NCBI GenBank assembly: GCA_018815765.1
Contig: JAHIWM010000216.1
Coordinates: 1 to 37,534, forward strand
DNA: 37,534 nt
Direction of reading: 5' to 3'
Source of the DNA: Gammaproteobacteria bacterium
Lineage (GTDB): Bacteria; Pseudomonadota; Gammaproteobacteria; Enterobacterales; Alteromonadaceae
The notes beneath the pieces were generated by a model. The model worked only from the letters and a program-made list of their open reading frames with translations, was not told where the DNA came from and did no database searches. The number at the start of each line of letters is the position of its first letter. The stretch's first letter is position 1. The translations under genes were made by a program, and so were the position numbers. Of the stretch, positions 28,776 through 37,534 are shown piece after piece.

Positions 28776-29103
28776 CGGATAATCCCCGGAGAACCATCCT
28801 TGAGATCATCAGTCCATCAGTAATTAACTACAATCAAATTTATCATTTTTATCAATTAATCGCAAGCCAACATTTAATGTACCACTTTTATCATATTCAA
28901 CTCAGTTGGGGATCACTGTAATGCTCTCCAGTAACAATACAAGGGCTCCTATCACAACAACGAAAAGTCCAAGCCATTGCCGGACTGTTTTGATGGGTCT
29001 GTGTGGTGTTTTTTGCGATTTAGGTTCTATCATCAGGTTTGAACAGAGGTCAGTGAAAACAACTCAGATGATAATAATTCCTATTTGCAAGATTGGCAAT
29101 ATT

Positions 29104-30552
29104 TTATGCTTCATTGCCCTTTTTAAATAACTGCAATAGCCGCGCAATTAACTGTACACCCCTAAGCAGTTGCTGCTCTGTGGTATTGGCTAAACCTATC
29201 ACCAAACCAGTACGCTTTTCGCCTGAAAACACATAACGACTTAACGGCTGCACTCTGTAGCCTTGACTTAACAACTCGGCTGTCAGTTGCTGATCTGCCA
29301 CTGCATAAGGAAACTCAATGCTAATATGCAGGCCAGCATAACGGGCATGTAGCTTCGCTTCTGGTAAACACTCTGCAATAAGCTGCAGGCAATAGTGCTG
29401 CTTTTGTTGATACAGTTGCCGCATTTTACGTAAATGCCGGCCAAAATGGCCCTCCAACATAAAATCTGCAGTGACTGCCTGAGGCAACAAAGCTACATCA
29501 CCATAAACGGCCTGCAGTAAAGCGGCAGCTTTAGGCATCCATTGTTTCGGCAGCACCAGATAGCCTAAACGTAAAGCAGGGAACAAGGTTTTGCTAAAGG
29601 AGCCAACGTAAATCACGCCCTGCCCTTGTGCTAACCCCTGCAAACTAGCGATCGGCCTGTGTTTAAACTGAAACTCACTGTCGTAATCATCTTCCACCAG
29701 AACACAGTGTTGCTGCCGCGCCCATTCTAATAAATGCAGCCGCTCTGTCAGCGGCATAATGCCACCCATGGGATATTGATGGGCTGGGGTTACAAACAGC
29801 GCTTTACAGCCGTTCAGTTGATTGAGCTCTGAAGTCGCAAGGCCATGATCTGAACTGGCATCAATATAATGGATTTCTGCTTCAGACAGTTGCAAGGCCT
29901 GACGCAAACGTGGATAACCCGGAGATTCCATCCCGACCTTGTCTCCGGCTTTACTGGCAAGCTTTGCCGCGATAAACAAAGCAGCCTGAGCACCGGGAGT
30001 GATCAGAATACAGTCCTCATCACAGACCACCTGACGGGACTGACGCAAATAGTCTTTCAACGCTAAACGCAGTGGCAAGTACCCCACAGCATCAGCCATA
30101 CCAGCCAAAGCCGCCCTGCCACTATGACGTTGAGTCAATTTTTGCCATAAAGCGAATGGAAAAGCGGATAAATCTGACACTCCTGGCTGCATCAAGCCCG
30201 AGGCAGGCCCGGTTTTGGCGCTTACGCCATAATCAAAAAGTGTCATATCTGTTTGTGCAGCGGCGAGCGGAGCTTGAGCGCTGGCCTGAAAAAACTGATC
30301 AGGTGCGGTGGATATAACCTGATAACCCCGCCCCTGTTGCCCCAGCAGATACCCTTCAGCCACCAACTGTTGCAATACCTGATTAATGGTATTGCGGCTC
30401 ATCTTTAAATCAGCGGCTAACTGCCTGCTAGAGGGTAATAACGCATCAGTTGACCACTGCGCTGTGAGCAGCTTTTCACGCAGAGCCTGATACAACTGCT
30501 GTTGCAAAGTCCCCTGACCGGACAGAAAAAAACTTCCAAGTTCAATACGCAA
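29104..30552 (-). CDS. MocR/PdxR-type GntR-aminotransferase transcriptional regulator
   Basis: GntR wHTH LLPSSRQLAADLKMSRNTINQVLQQLVAEGYL plus aminotransferase fold DCILITPGAQAALFIAAKL...VEDDYDSEFQF...YVGSFSKTLFPALRLGYLVLP. Confidence 0.95.
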   Translation of the reverse strand: MRIELGSFFLSGQGTLQQQLYQALREKLLTAQWSTDALLPSSRQLAADLKMSRNTINQVLQQLVAEGYLLGQQGRGYQVISTAPDQFFQASAQAPLAAAQTDMTLFDYGVSAKTGPASGLMQPGVSDLSAFPFALWQKLTQRHSGRAALAGMADAVGYLPLRLALKDYLRQSRQVVCDEDCILITPGAQAALFIAAKLASKAGDKVGMESPGYPRLRQALQLSEAEIHYIDASSDHGLATSELNQLNGCKALFVTPAHQYPMGGIMPLTERLHLLEWARQQHCVLVEDDYDSEFQFKHRPIASLQGLAQGQGVIYVGSFSKTLFPALRLGYLVLPKQWMPKAAALLQAVYGDVALLPQAVTADFMLEGHFGRHLRKMRQLYQQKQHYCLQLIAECLPEAKLHARYAGLHISIEFPYAVADQQLTAELLSQGYRVQPLSRYVFSGEKRTGLVIGLANTTEQQLLRGVQLIARLLQLFKKGNEA

Positions 30553-30600
30553 ACTGGATCTCTCACTTTAACAAAACTGGCACTTTTAACAGAACCAGTT
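30552..30600. promoter_or_regulatory. Candidate MocR operator: AACTGG x2 direct + CCAGTT inverted
   Basis: AACTGG at 30552 and 30575, CCAGTT at 30595, in the divergent promoter region. Confidence 0.5.
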
Positions 30601-30636
30601 TAACGATAAAACAGCAGCGGAAACAAGCACTGAGGA

Positions 30637-31038
30637 GTGTATATGCTGAGTTATCAAGTGGAATCTGGATTTGATTTAGAAGAAATGCTGGCTTTGTATA
30701 AAGCCTCAGGCATAAACAGACCCATAGAAGACAAAAGCCGGATGGCGACGATACTCGCCAGCGCCAATTTGCTGGTCACAGCACGGCAAAATGGCAAGCT
30801 GGTGGGCCTGGCCCGTTGCATGACAGACAAAGCCTGGGTGGTGTATATTTGCGATTTGCTGGTGAACAAAAATCTGCAACAACAAGGCATTGGCAAAGAG
30901 CTACTGCATCAGGTCCAGCGAATTACAGGTCCTGAAGTGCAGCAGTTGTTACACAGTGCTGAAAGTGCACTGGGTTACTACCCTAAAGTAGGGTATCAGT
31001 TATGCCACAATGCTTTTGTGGTCAAAAGAGAACGCTAA
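30637..31038 (+). CDS. GNAT-family N-acetyltransferase
   Basis: LVTARQNGKLVGLARCMTDKAWVVYICDLLVNKNLQQQGIGKELLHQV. Confidence 0.92.
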   Translation: MYMLSYQVESGFDLEEMLALYKASGINRPIEDKSRMATILASANLLVTARQNGKLVGLARCMTDKAWVVYICDLLVNKNLQQQGIGKELLHQVQRITGPEVQQLLHSAESALGYYPKVGYQLCHNAFVVKRER

Positions 31039-31044
31039 ACAACT

Positions 31045-31641
31045 ATGTATTTACCTAAACACTTTCAAAGCGAAGATCAGGAGCAGATCCGTGCTTTTTT
31101 ACAGCAGAATTATTTTGGTTTACTGCTAAGCAACAGCCCGGATTTGTTTTACAGCCCTTTGCCGTTTTTGTTTGACTGGCAAGAAGGCCAATTAAACGCA
31201 CACTGCCATATGGCCCGTAACAATCCGCAGTTAAAACAACTTAATGAACAGCAGGTGCAAATTGTCATTATGGGTCCTCATGCTTTTGTCGCAGGCGACT
31301 GTTATGGTGACGAACACGCCGTTTCAACCTGGAACTACAGTCTGGTTGAGCTCAAAGGCACAGCTTTTACGCTAAACAACGAGCAAACTCTGGCCTTAGC
31401 ACGCCGGCAAGAAAGCTTTTCCGCGCCTGATATGCAGCAATCTGCTGACTATCAGCAAAAACTGGTGAATGGGATCTGTGGGGTACGGATAGAAATCAGT
31501 AGTTGGCTTGGTAAAATGAAGCTGTCACAGAATAAATCAGCAGCACAACGCCAGAAAGTAGGTGACTATTTGCAGTCGACAGAGCAACCAAAAAGTGTCT
31601 GGCAGTTGATGCAACAACTGGGGTTGTATCAAAGCAATTAA
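31045..31641 (+). CDS. PaiB-like FMN-binding negative transcriptional regulator
   Basis: MYLPKHFQSEDQEQIRAFLQQNYFGLLLS...LPFLFDWQEGQLNAHCHMARNNPQ...VSTWNYSLVELKGTA...LSQNKSAAQRQKV. Confidence 0.93.
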   Translation: MYLPKHFQSEDQEQIRAFLQQNYFGLLLSNSPDLFYSPLPFLFDWQEGQLNAHCHMARNNPQLKQLNEQQVQIVIMGPHAFVAGDCYGDEHAVSTWNYSLVELKGTAFTLNNEQTLALARRQESFSAPDMQQSADYQQKLVNGICGVRIEISSWLGKMKLSQNKSAAQRQKVGDYLQSTEQPKSVWQLMQQLGLYQSN

Positions 31642-31692
31642 AGCAGCTTTTTAAGCAACCATCAGTTTCCGAAAACGCACTAATTTTTTATA

Positions 31693-31719
31693 AAACTCAG
31701 ACGCTTAGTCTGAGTTTTT
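31693..31719 (+). terminator. Intrinsic terminator AAACTCAGAC-GCTTA-GTCTGAGTTTTT
   Basis: 10-bp perfect stem with T tract, downstream of the PaiB-like gene. Confidence 0.85.
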
Positions 31720-31753
31720 CCGTTAATATGGGGCTTAGTTCTGTGGAGTAGCA

Positions 31754-33022
31754 GTGATGTCCGATCTGGTCAGTTGGTCCCGTATAAAAAATTTGCCTGG
31801 CCCCGCCTGGGTGCTGTTGCTCGGCAATTTTTTTGTCCGTGGCAGCTATTTTATGGTCTGGCCTTTTATCTCTGTTTTGCTGTACCAAAAGTTTCAACTC
31901 AGTGCGACTGAAATAGGCCTCTGGTTAACCAGTGCAGCTTTGCTTGCCGTGGTTTTTGGGTTTTATGCTGGCTACTTGTCTGACCGCTTTGGCCGTTATC
32001 CTTTACTGCTGGCTGCTGCCGTGCTCGGTACCTTTGCGTTTAGCTGTTTTGCTTTAACAGAAAGCAAAGAAGGTTTTATTTGCTGTATTTTCTTATCCAC
32101 TTTGCCGCGGGCTTTATGGGATGCGCCCAGTAAAGCCTGGCTGGGTGATTCATTACCAGACCCTAAAGATCGTGAACTAGCCCTGCAAGGCCTGTATTTT
32201 ATGGTCAATGCCGGAGCAGCTATCGGGCCTTTGTTAGGTCTTTCCGCAGGAATGACTGGCAATCCACTGGCTTTTTTTATTACCGCTCTGTCTTATTTTG
32301 CATTAGGTGTGGCAGTGTTATTTTTCCGCAGTAATCCCAGACAAAATGCGCAAAGGTACAATCCGATGCGGTTTGGCCAAACGCTGTTTTTATTGAAAAA
32401 AGATCAGCTGTTTTTACTGGTCATTGTCGCCAATATTTTAGTGACCTTTATTTACGCACACTGTGATTCCAGCCTGATCCAATACCTGACCCGCGCTGAA
32501 GTACCAGAATTGGTTGCGCTGATCTCAGCCATGATTATTCTGAACTCCACAGTCATAGTACTGTTCCAGTTTCCGCTGCTGCGTCTGATGGCAAGCTGGC
32601 CTGTGGTGTCACGTATTTATGTGGGTTTGTTATTACTGGCGGTATCACAACTTGGCTTTGCGCTGAACCCGCCAGAATGGTTTTGGGGCTGGATAGCAGC
32701 AGTTTTTATTTTAAGTCTTGGCGAAGCTATTTTATTTGCCAATATGAATGTGCATTTGGATCAGTTGGCCCCAGCCTCGCTACGTGGCAGCTACTTTGGT
32801 GCCGCCAGCTTGTACGCCATAGGCTACTCGTTATCCCCTGTCTTAGGAGGCGTGATATTGGACTTGTGGGGCGGCCCTGCACTTTTTGCCATTAGTTTTA
32901 GCTTATGCCTGGCTGTGTTTATCAGCTATCAGCATAGCCATAAACTACAAAGACCAGACTTCATCCAGCTTGAACAAGAGTGGAAAGAACAAGCAAAACA
33001 AGGGACAGCTGCGGGTTCATAG
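31754..33022 (+). CDS. MFS transporter (drug/efflux-type)
   Basis: LTSAALLAVVFGFYAGYLSDRFGRYPLLLAA...FYMVNAGAAIGPLLG-like FMVNAGAAIGPLLGLSAG. Confidence 0.92.
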   Translation: MMSDLVSWSRIKNLPGPAWVLLLGNFFVRGSYFMVWPFISVLLYQKFQLSATEIGLWLTSAALLAVVFGFYAGYLSDRFGRYPLLLAAAVLGTFAFSCFALTESKEGFICCIFLSTLPRALWDAPSKAWLGDSLPDPKDRELALQGLYFMVNAGAAIGPLLGLSAGMTGNPLAFFITALSYFALGVAVLFFRSNPRQNAQRYNPMRFGQTLFLLKKDQLFLLVIVANILVTFIYAHCDSSLIQYLTRAEVPELVALISAMIILNSTVIVLFQFPLLRLMASWPVVSRIYVGLLLLAVSQLGFALNPPEWFWGWIAAVFILSLGEAILFANMNVHLDQLAPASLRGSYFGAASLYAIGYSLSPVLGGVILDLWGGPALFAISFSLCLAVFISYQHSHKLQRPDFIQLEQEWKEQAKQGTAAGS

Positions 33023-33082
33023 TTAAAGTGTCCCTTGCTCTGCTTGAGCACTAACCTGGTGAGGTCAGCGCTTTTGAACATC

Positions 33083-33271
33083 TTAGTTATAACCGAGCTC
33101 TGCACAGTGATCGACCGCAGAGTCATAGCGTTTCGCTTTCACAGGTTCACAGTCGTCATCACGCCAGATTAAGCTTAAAGCTCTGCGCTCTTGCTGGGTT
33201 AAATCTTCGTTTATGCTACGGGCGCTGTATCCAAAGGTTTGCGCACTTTGCTGCTGTTTGATTGCACTCAT
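33083..33271 (-). CDS. Small hypothetical protein (62 aa)
   Basis: MSAIKQQQSAQTFGYSARSINEDLTQQERRALSLIWRDDDCEPVKAKRYDSAVDHCAELGYN; AGGAGAG RBS-like sequence just upstream. Confidence 0.5.
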   Translation of the reverse strand: MSAIKQQQSAQTFGYSARSINEDLTQQERRALSLIWRDDDCEPVKAKRYDSAVDHCAELGYN

Positions 33272-33507
33272 CAGATGCTCTCCTGTCTTTTATTTATAAG
33301 CACTGCCGGGTAAGATTCGGACTTCCCAACAGCAGGCGAATTTGAAGCTTAACCCTGTCAAGATGAGCGCTAGCTGAACTGATTGCCTATTTTTTAATCA
33401 GCCAGTACTGCATCTTCTATTGCCCGATGGTCCCTGAATCCCCCTTAAAATCCCTTTGAATAGCAGTAAGCAGCGGTTTAGTTAACAATGCCCCGCCTTA
33501 TCGTCAA

Positions 33508-33780
33508 TTGAAGATGGCACCGGAGCAGGATGCATCGAAATGCAGTGAAGAAGCGCTGTCAGCCAAATCATGGAAACTGTTATGGTTTAATCAAGAGAAA
33601 AGCCACTACCAGAAACGCCAGGAGCCCTGTTATGGCCGTATCGAACACTGGGGAGGGTGGAAAGATTGCAAACGAGCAGGAAAAGTATCGGTGAAAACCT
33701 TATAGCAAGGATGGTTCAAACTATAAACCGTCCTTGAAGGCTATGAGCTGGCACAGTCTCTTGATCAGAAAAACTTGTGA
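33508..33780 (+). pseudogene. Degenerate IS4-family (IS50/Tn5-like) transposase C-terminal remnant
   Basis: Frame reads EQDASKCSEEALSAKSWKLLWFNQEKSH...GGWKDCKRAGKVSVKTL*QGWFKL*TVLEGYELAQSLDQKNL*; alternative-frame LPETPGALLW implies frameshift. Confidence 0.82.
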
Positions 33781-33791
33781 TCAAGAGACAG
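33773..33791 (-). mobile_element. Terminal inverted repeat of the IS4/IS50-like element
   Basis: Minus strand CTGTCTCTTGATCACAAGT, first 14 nt identical to the recalled IS50 inside end CTGTCTCTTGATCAGATCT. Confidence 0.78.
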
Positions 33792-33817
33792 GCCAATGAC
33801 TGCCTTTCTTTATACTT

Positions 33818-34702
33818 CTATAAAAATAACTTAGTGTATTGTGCAGGCATTTGCTGCAAAGCTTTGATCTGCACATCTTTGTAAAACACTTCAGCAGCTT
33901 CACTTTGCAACTGAATTTTGCCTTCGGTCAAAGGCTTGGTTTTGCCTTCTGGCGTGACATATCGGGAGTTTCTCAGCACCATCACCACATGACCGTTGAC
34001 TATATGCAGGCTCTGGCCTTCAAAACTAATCAGCTCCACTGTATTCCACTGCCCTGCTGGTTTTTCATGATTGTCTTTACGCAGCACAAAACCCTGCAGC
34101 TCTTCGCCTTTGCCAACCTTGAGGAAAGGCTGACTCTCATCCGCCACAGCATTCATAATAGACTCAGGCATAAAAGCGCGGATATCAATAGCCGAACCCG
34201 CTTGTTGCCAGTAATCACCGTTGTGGCCTTCCATGATCTGAAATTCCTGCGACATCATCCAGGAGCGGAAATACTCCTGCCCATGATCACCAATGGCGTG
34301 ATACAAAATGCCGCTGTCTTTGAGTTTATTCAGGCGAGGTGGCCACTTTTTGTCGCCCCAGCGAAATTGCAATTTTAAGTGGTAGTTTTTGTAGGAATTT
34401 TTACTGGTGACAGCACCATAGATTTCACCGCTGACCCGAAGCACAGGCTCACCGTTTTCCTGCTGCATGGTAAAAACTTTATAGGTGTCGTTGCCGGTAT
34501 TTAAACCAATTGGCGCTATCGGCTTACCATGCTCGTCTTTTGGTACTGAACCATCGTAAGACTCTTTATGCTTATAACTTAAATAGGTATCCCACTGACT
34601 CAGATTTTTATCCAGCAAAGGTTGCCAGTCAGCAGCCAGCGTGGAATAACTACAAAAGGCGATAGAAAAACACAGCAGTTTAAGTTTCATTGTTTTATCC
34701 AA
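33818..34702 (-). CDS. Secreted DUF1080 (3-keto-disaccharide hydrolase-like) protein
   Basis: Signal peptide; WQPLLDKNLSQWDTYLSYK...LRVSGEIYGAVTSKNSYKNYHLKLQFRWG...DSGILYHAIG...EFQIMEG...GQWNTVELISFEGQSLHIVNGHVVMVL. Confidence 0.92.
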   Translation of the reverse strand: MDKTMKLKLLCFSIAFCSYSTLAADWQPLLDKNLSQWDTYLSYKHKESYDGSVPKDEHGKPIAPIGLNTGNDTYKVFTMQQENGEPVLRVSGEIYGAVTSKNSYKNYHLKLQFRWGDKKWPPRLNKLKDSGILYHAIGDHGQEYFRSWMMSQEFQIMEGHNGDYWQQAGSAIDIRAFMPESIMNAVADESQPFLKVGKGEELQGFVLRKDNHEKPAGQWNTVELISFEGQSLHIVNGHVVMVLRNSRYVTPEGKTKPLTEGKIQLQSEAAEVFYKDVQIKALQQMPAQYTKLFL

Positions 34703-34798
34703 TAATGAATGATTTCAATTGGATAGCAGTTTAATTCTTCACTGTAAAGCCTTTACCTTTAAATCAGGAGGTTAAGCATATTACGTTTTTTATTAAAA

Positions 34799-34845
34799 TG
34801 GGGTCAGATCACATTGTTAACAGTTAACAATGTGATCTGACCCCA
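34799..34845. repeat. Perfect 22-bp-arm palindrome TGGGGTCAGATCACATTGTTAA-CAG-TTAACAATGTGATCTGACCCCA
   Basis: Direct reading, 100 percent arm identity, 3-nt loop. Confidence 0.98.
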
Positions 34846-34852
34846 AATTGAG

Positions 34853-37534
34853 TTACCACTTCAGCTTTTGTGCATCCTTGGCCATACCAGGTTTTAGAGG
34901 TTCAGCTTTCAGTTCAGGCACTGCTTTTTCCTGCAGCTGCTTTTGCAGCAGGCTGATGGCATAAGACAACTGTGCGTCCTGACCGCTAAAACTGGCGTAC
35001 GGCAAATTATCGACCTGCACGTCCGGACTTACTCCACGGCCTTCGATGATCCAGCGTCCATCTTTATCAAATTGCGCTGTTTCAGCCACGCGAGCCACGC
35101 CCATATCAGCTAACAAATTACGGCCAGATAACCAGACACCTGCACCAGCGGTTTGCTGTCCAATCACAGGGCCTAAACCTAAGCTTTTCACACCAGCGGC
35201 AAAAGTTTCGCCATCTGAATAGGTCAGTGGATCGGTCAATACCACCAACTGGCCACGGAAGCTTTGCTGCATATTGCCATAAGCTTTGCCTTGGGTTGGT
35301 TGCCAGAATGCCCAGACCCGGCGTAACAGCTTTTCAATCACCCAGCTATCGATATTACCGCCTCTGTTACGGCGAACATCAATAATCAAACCGGGTTTAT
35401 CCACGTTGGCATAAAACTCACGGGCAAAGTTACTGATGTCATTTGGCGTCATCGCATACAAATGCAAGTAGCCCAGTTGCTGCTTGCCTTGCTGTTCTAC
35501 CTGATGCTTTTTCTGCTGCACCCAATGCTGATACCTTAAAGTTTGTTCTTGTTGCGGGCTAACAGGCACCACTACTTTTTTAAAGGCTTTGCCGTCGCGC
35601 TCTAACTGCAACAGCACTTGCTGGCCTTGTTGTTGCTGTAATACCTGATGTAAATCCAGTACTGAAGCCACAGCCTTGCCATTGACCGCCAACAAGGTAT
35701 CACCGGCTTTAAGCTCTACTCCGGCGCTATTCAGTGGACTGGCAATAGAAGGTAGATCCGGGTCGGTCTGATAAATAGTCTGCACTATCAGTTTGCCATC
35801 GCGGCTGACAAATTCGCCGCCGAGGCTGGCTGCTTTACTGCTTTCACTGGCTTTGGCATAGTCGCCACCCCGCACTTGTGAGTGCAACACAGACAACTCG
35901 CCAATCAACTGCGCCAGCAAATCATCCAGTTCAAATCTGTCTGTGACTCTGTCGAGCAAAGGCTGATAGCGTCTTTTGGTGCTGCCCCAGTCCACACCAC
36001 GCATTGCAGGGTCAAATAAAAACTCCCGGTGCATCAGCCAGGCATCATGAAACATTTGTTGCCACTCAGCTTTGGGTGTCAGCTGAAGGCTGATCTTATC
36101 GATAGCCCAGGGTTCAGCCTCTTCCCCTTCCGGTGCTTTGGCTGTGGCAGAACCTAAGAAAAATCTATACTGGCCAGGCTCAGTTTCATACTGCAAATAC
36201 AATGACTTACCATCAGCGCTGCTTTGCAAGTTACGAACCTTGCCGGCAAAACTAAGTAACTTTTTATTTTCAGGCTCAATTTTTAGTGCACGCACAGCTC
36301 CTGCGTCGCCACTGTATTCAAACTCCTGTAAATACAAGTAATCGGCTCCTGCCTGCAGCTTTTGATAGTTTCCGGCCGCAACAGGTACTTGCCATAACTG
36401 ACCAGGTAAATCCTGCAGCGCAACAGCCTTGTTTTGCCCTTCTAAGCCCGCTGTCAGCTCAGTTTCAGCAGCAAAAGGAAATTGAGCTGAGCTATCCAGC
36501 GCATAAGCAAAGACCTGCGCTCTTTTATCAAAAGCCGGTCCCATATTACGATCGCCCCATGGGCCACCCGGGGTTGGTTTTAATTCGCGCTCAGACAAAA
36601 AATACAACCAGTCACCATCAGGGTGAAATGCAGGGCTAAAGGAGTTGTATTTATCCGTAGTGAGCAATTTGGCTTGTTGCTCTTTAACTGAATACAGGCC
36701 AATTTGCTGACGGCCTACGCCATCTTTCTCCGTGGTAAAAGCCAGTAAATTGCTGTTTTTATTCCAGCTCAGGTCACTGTATGGGCTTAAACCTGAACCA
36801 CTTTTATACACCAGCTGATTGCTGCCGGTTTTTACATCCAATAGCCACAACTGGCCTTGTTTATCATCATGCGCCAGATAACGGCCATCGGGTGACAAGG
36901 TTAAATTCCAGCGAAAACCGCGGCCATCTTTAGTCAGCTGTTTGCCTTGATCTGAGCCATCAGCAGCATATTGCCAAATTTCAGGTTCACCCGACTGGTC
37001 AGAAATTAAATACACCCATTTACCATCCTGACTGACCACTGCACTGCGGGCACGAGCCGTTTCAGGCACAGCCAGTTCGACAATACGTTGAGGCGCACGG
37101 GACAACACCTGCACTTTGCTGCGAAGCGTCAAAGCCAACTTTTCTTTAGCGAATCCAACTGAGCTGGAGGTCAAATACTTCAAAGGTTCAGTTAATAAAC
37201 GCTGACGCTGTTGGGGTGAGTCTGTGACTAAAACAGGCGCCTGGACGCTACTTTGGCCTGAGGCTAAATCCAGCAGTTTGATATCAGCGCCTGACTGGTA
37301 AATGACTTTGCCCTGATCGATTCGGGCAGAGCGCACAGCAAAATCCTGTGCAGTGGTCAGCTCGTTCAGTTGAGCCGATACAGGATCGTAGGACCATAAA
37401 TTCGGGTTGCCACCTGCATCGCTTACTAATACCAGTTGGCCTTGCCAGATCATAGGGTTACGTAACGATCCCTGATGGTCTGCCAATAAACGTTCAGCTT
37501 CAAGTTGTGAACCCAGTTTCCAGCGCCATAACTG
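34853..37534 (-). CDS. Tricorn-like S41 family protease (TolB/WD40 propeller + PDZ + S41), truncated by window end
   Basis: Propeller repeats (SQDGKWVYLISDQSGEPEIWQYAADGSDQGKQLT), PDZ (GVELKAGDTLLAVNGKAV), S41 core (PGLIIDVRRNRGGNIDSWVIEKL, LTDPLTYSDGETFAAGVKSLGLGPVIGQQTAG); frame stays open to 37534. Confidence 0.92.
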   Translation of the reverse strand, partial: QLWRWKLGSQLEAERLLADHQGSLRNPMIWQGQLVLVSDAGGNPNLWSYDPVSAQLNELTTAQDFAVRSARIDQGKVIYQSGADIKLLDLASGQSSVQAPVLVTDSPQQRQRLLTEPLKYLTSSSVGFAKEKLALTLRSKVQVLSRAPQRIVELAVPETARARSAVVSQDGKWVYLISDQSGEPEIWQYAADGSDQGKQLTKDGRGFRWNLTLSPDGRYLAHDDKQGQLWLLDVKTGSNQLVYKSGSGLSPYSDLSWNKNSNLLAFTTEKDGVGRQQIGLYSVKEQQAKLLTTDKYNSFSPAFHPDGDWLYFLSERELKPTPGGPWGDRNMGPAFDKRAQVFAYALDSSAQFPFAAETELTAGLEGQNKAVALQDLPGQLWQVPVAAGNYQKLQAGADYLYLQEFEYSGDAGAVRALKIEPENKKLLSFAGKVRNLQSSADGKSLYLQYETEPGQYRFFLGSATAKAPEGEEAEPWAIDKISLQLTPKAEWQQMFHDAWLMHREFLFDPAMRGVDWGSTKRRYQPLLDRVTDRFELDDLLAQLIGELSVLHSQVRGGDYAKASESSKAASLGGEFVSRDGKLIVQTIYQTDPDLPSIASPLNSAGVELKAGDTLLAVNGKAVASVLDLHQVLQQQQGQQVLLQLERDGKAFKKVVVPVSPQQEQTLRYQHWVQQKKHQVEQQGKQQLGYLHLYAMTPNDISNFAREFYANVDKPGLIIDVRRNRGGNIDSWVIEKLLRRVWAFWQPTQGKAYGNMQQSFRGQLVVLTDPLTYSDGETFAAGVKSLGLGPVIGQQTAGAGVWLSGRNLLADMGVARVAETAQFDKDGRWIIEGRGVSPDVQVDNLPYASFSGQDAQLSYAISLLQKQLQEKAVPELKAEPLKPGMAKDAQKLKW

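Noticed and set aside
28906-29130. 74-aa ORF between SBP-like and MocR genes
   Set aside because: No clear family, overlaps the 3' end of the MocR gene, weak start context
33380-33500. Possible tRNA-like 3' end (GGTCCCTGAATCCCCC)
   Set aside because: No cloverleaf arms could be traced; more likely degraded sequence near the IS remnant

Overview
The window is gammaproteobacterial chromosome, probably from the Alteromonadales/Chromatiaceae group (Rheinheimera-like). That taxon guess comes from gene content only. The left end carries the conserved apt-dnaX-ybaB-recR-htpG block on the minus strand, with htpG cut by the window start. Next comes an MNIO RiPP-metallophore locus of the HvfABC/bufferin type: a Cys-rich precursor with EGKCG/EAKCG motifs, a DUF692 enzyme and a DUF2063 partner, followed by a small unlisted membrane ORF. 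After this lie a DksA/TraR-like zinc-finger gene and a TonB-dependent receptor cluster with two different TPR-fused dioxygenases. The remainder is mostly housekeeping and accessory genes: dinG, a TSUP permease, priC, an HDAC-like gene, kynA, comFB, ybaM, transporters, an OhrR-like regulator, cytochrome b562, PhzF, DUF445, a NIT-domain MCP, a MocR-type regulator, GNAT, PaiB-like, MFS, DUF1080 and a tricorn-like S41 protease cut by the window end. Non-coding structure includes a putative dnaX -1 frameshift site, a 4 x 126 bp tandem palindromic repeat, a GGGGTCAGATCACATTG perfect palindrome, other REP-like palindromes, several intrinsic terminators or attenuator hairpins, and a decayed IS4-family (IS50/Tn5-like) transposase remnant with its terminal inverted repeat.
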